Source: Toxonevra muliebris (Eukaryota; Arthropoda; Insecta; Diptera; Pallopteridae). Taken from it: 64,000 nucleotides of DNA. Every line of letters starts with the position of its first letter. Positions within the stretch are counted from its first letter, which is position 1. Of this stretch, positions 63,631 to 64,000 are shown piece after piece. Position numbers and translations under genes: made by a program. The notes under the pieces were generated by a model that worked only from the letters and a program-made list of their open reading frames with translations, did no database searches and was not told the origin of the DNA. The stretch spans positions 496,001-560,000 of the forward strand of contig OY829330.1 in the NCBI GenBank assembly GCA_963691655.1, written 5' to 3'.

Positions 63631-64000
63631 TTCTGGCAAAACGAAGCGGTGCTGGAATTTTGGTAAATTTTCTCAGCTTTTTCCACTGTATTGGCCATAA
63701 TTTGGAAATGGCAACAACGCAGAAGCTGCGGTATATACCACCACATGGCCAGTAGAGCTCGCCACGATTCCAGGTAACAAACTTAAAAATCGCTCTTTTT
63801 AAATTCTGGCAAAACGAAGCGGTGCTGGAATTTTGGTCAATTTCTCAGCTTTTTCCACTGTATTGGCCATAATTCGAAAATGGCTACAACGCAGAAGCTG
63901 CGGTATATACCACCACATTACCAGTAGACCTCGGCATAATTTAAGGTACCAAACTTAAAAATCGCTCTTTTTAAATTCTGGCAAAACGAAGCGGTGCTGG

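Larger units (their letters stand above)
1..64000 (+). repeat. Satellite DNA array, about 173-bp monomer, uninterrupted
   Basis: The entire window is a head-to-tail tandem repeat. Recurring anchors such as GGTACC, AAAACGAAGCGGTGCTGG and GGTATATACC return every 172-174 bp from end to end, giving about 370 monomers. All copies have the same orientation; I saw no inversion and no non-satellite insertion. The window starts near monomer position 44 and stops near position 56 (position 1 is the first G of GGTACC), so both array edges lie outside. Monomers differ by scattered substitutions, T-tract length changes and two junction haplotypes, and are grouped into higher-order repeats. Size, homogeneity and HOR structure resemble centromeric or pericentromeric satellites of eukaryotes. 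That location is inferred, and the species is not identified. Confidence 0.98.
43055..64000 (+). repeat. Domain V: mosaic of long-range duplicated blocks
   Basis: Satellite monomers are continuous to the end, but the order is a patchwork. Blocks recur at offsets of 6,728 (48.6-49.7 kb and 55.3-56.4 kb), 12,257 (47.3-48.1 kb and 59.6-60.4 kb; 51.0-51.4 kb and 63.3-63.6 kb), 13,641 (45.1-46.6 kb and 58.8-60.3 kb) and 16,231 bp (44.2-45.1 kb and 60.4-61.3 kb). Common local variants are TCAATTTCTCAG (one T lost), CAAACGTAAAAATCGC, ACGCCATGATTCC, CCACAACATGG and AAATGACTACAACG. Confidence 0.85.

Noticed and set aside
1..64000. CRISPR array
   Set aside because: The repeat is continuous at 173 bp with no unique spacers, far larger than CRISPR repeats, and there are no cas genes.
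1..64000. Tandem 5S rRNA, tRNA or snRNA gene cluster
   Set aside because: No recognisable 5S internal control region, tRNA A/B boxes with cloverleaf, or terminator-plus-gene pattern occurs in the monomer.

Overview
The whole 64,000-base window lies inside one satellite DNA array. A monomer of about 173 bp (roughly 42% G+C) is repeated head to tail in a single orientation, about 370 times (estimated as length divided by mean monomer length). The first and last bases both fall inside a monomer, so neither edge of the array is in view. I found no gene, RNA gene, transposon insertion or unique sequence. Open frames exist in nearly every monomer, but they follow from the repeat sequence and are not supported as genes. 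A homogenised array of this size with multi-kilobase higher-order repeats (HORs) points to a eukaryotic chromosome, probably centromeric or pericentromeric heterochromatin. The sequence alone does not name the species.

Layout. Domain I (1-21,638) is a regular HOR array. A distinctive 117-bp truncated monomer occurs five times, dividing the domain into units of 4,440, 3,921, 4,266 and 3,750 bp, about 26, 23, 25 and 22 monomers. Domain II (21,639-28,726) is more mixed and contains a dimeric repeat (346 bp) and a trimeric one (three 519-bp copies). Domain III (28,727-33,555) is a tandem pair of 14-monomer units (2,415 and 2,414 bp), part of which has a third copy near 24-25 kb. Domain IV (33,556-43,054) is a tandem pair of units of 26 and about 29 monomers (4,491 and 5,008 bp). 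Domain V (43,055-64,000) is a mosaic: blocks recur at offsets of 6.7, 12.3, 13.6 and 16.2 kb, with local expansions of 2, 3, 5, 8 and 13 monomers.

Within the monomer I see a KpnI-type palindrome GGTACC at most unit junctions, a perfect 7-bp inverted repeat (TTAAAAA/TTTTTAA), a 10-bp palindrome (GGTATATACC), and three T-tracts spaced 10 bp apart that should bend the helix. Variation is concentrated in the T-tract next to the inverted repeat and in a roughly 35-bp junction block that exists in two interchangeable haplotypes. The window records repeated unequal crossover, conversion and HOR formation. All distances and comparisons were made by eye from base positions; no alignment was run.
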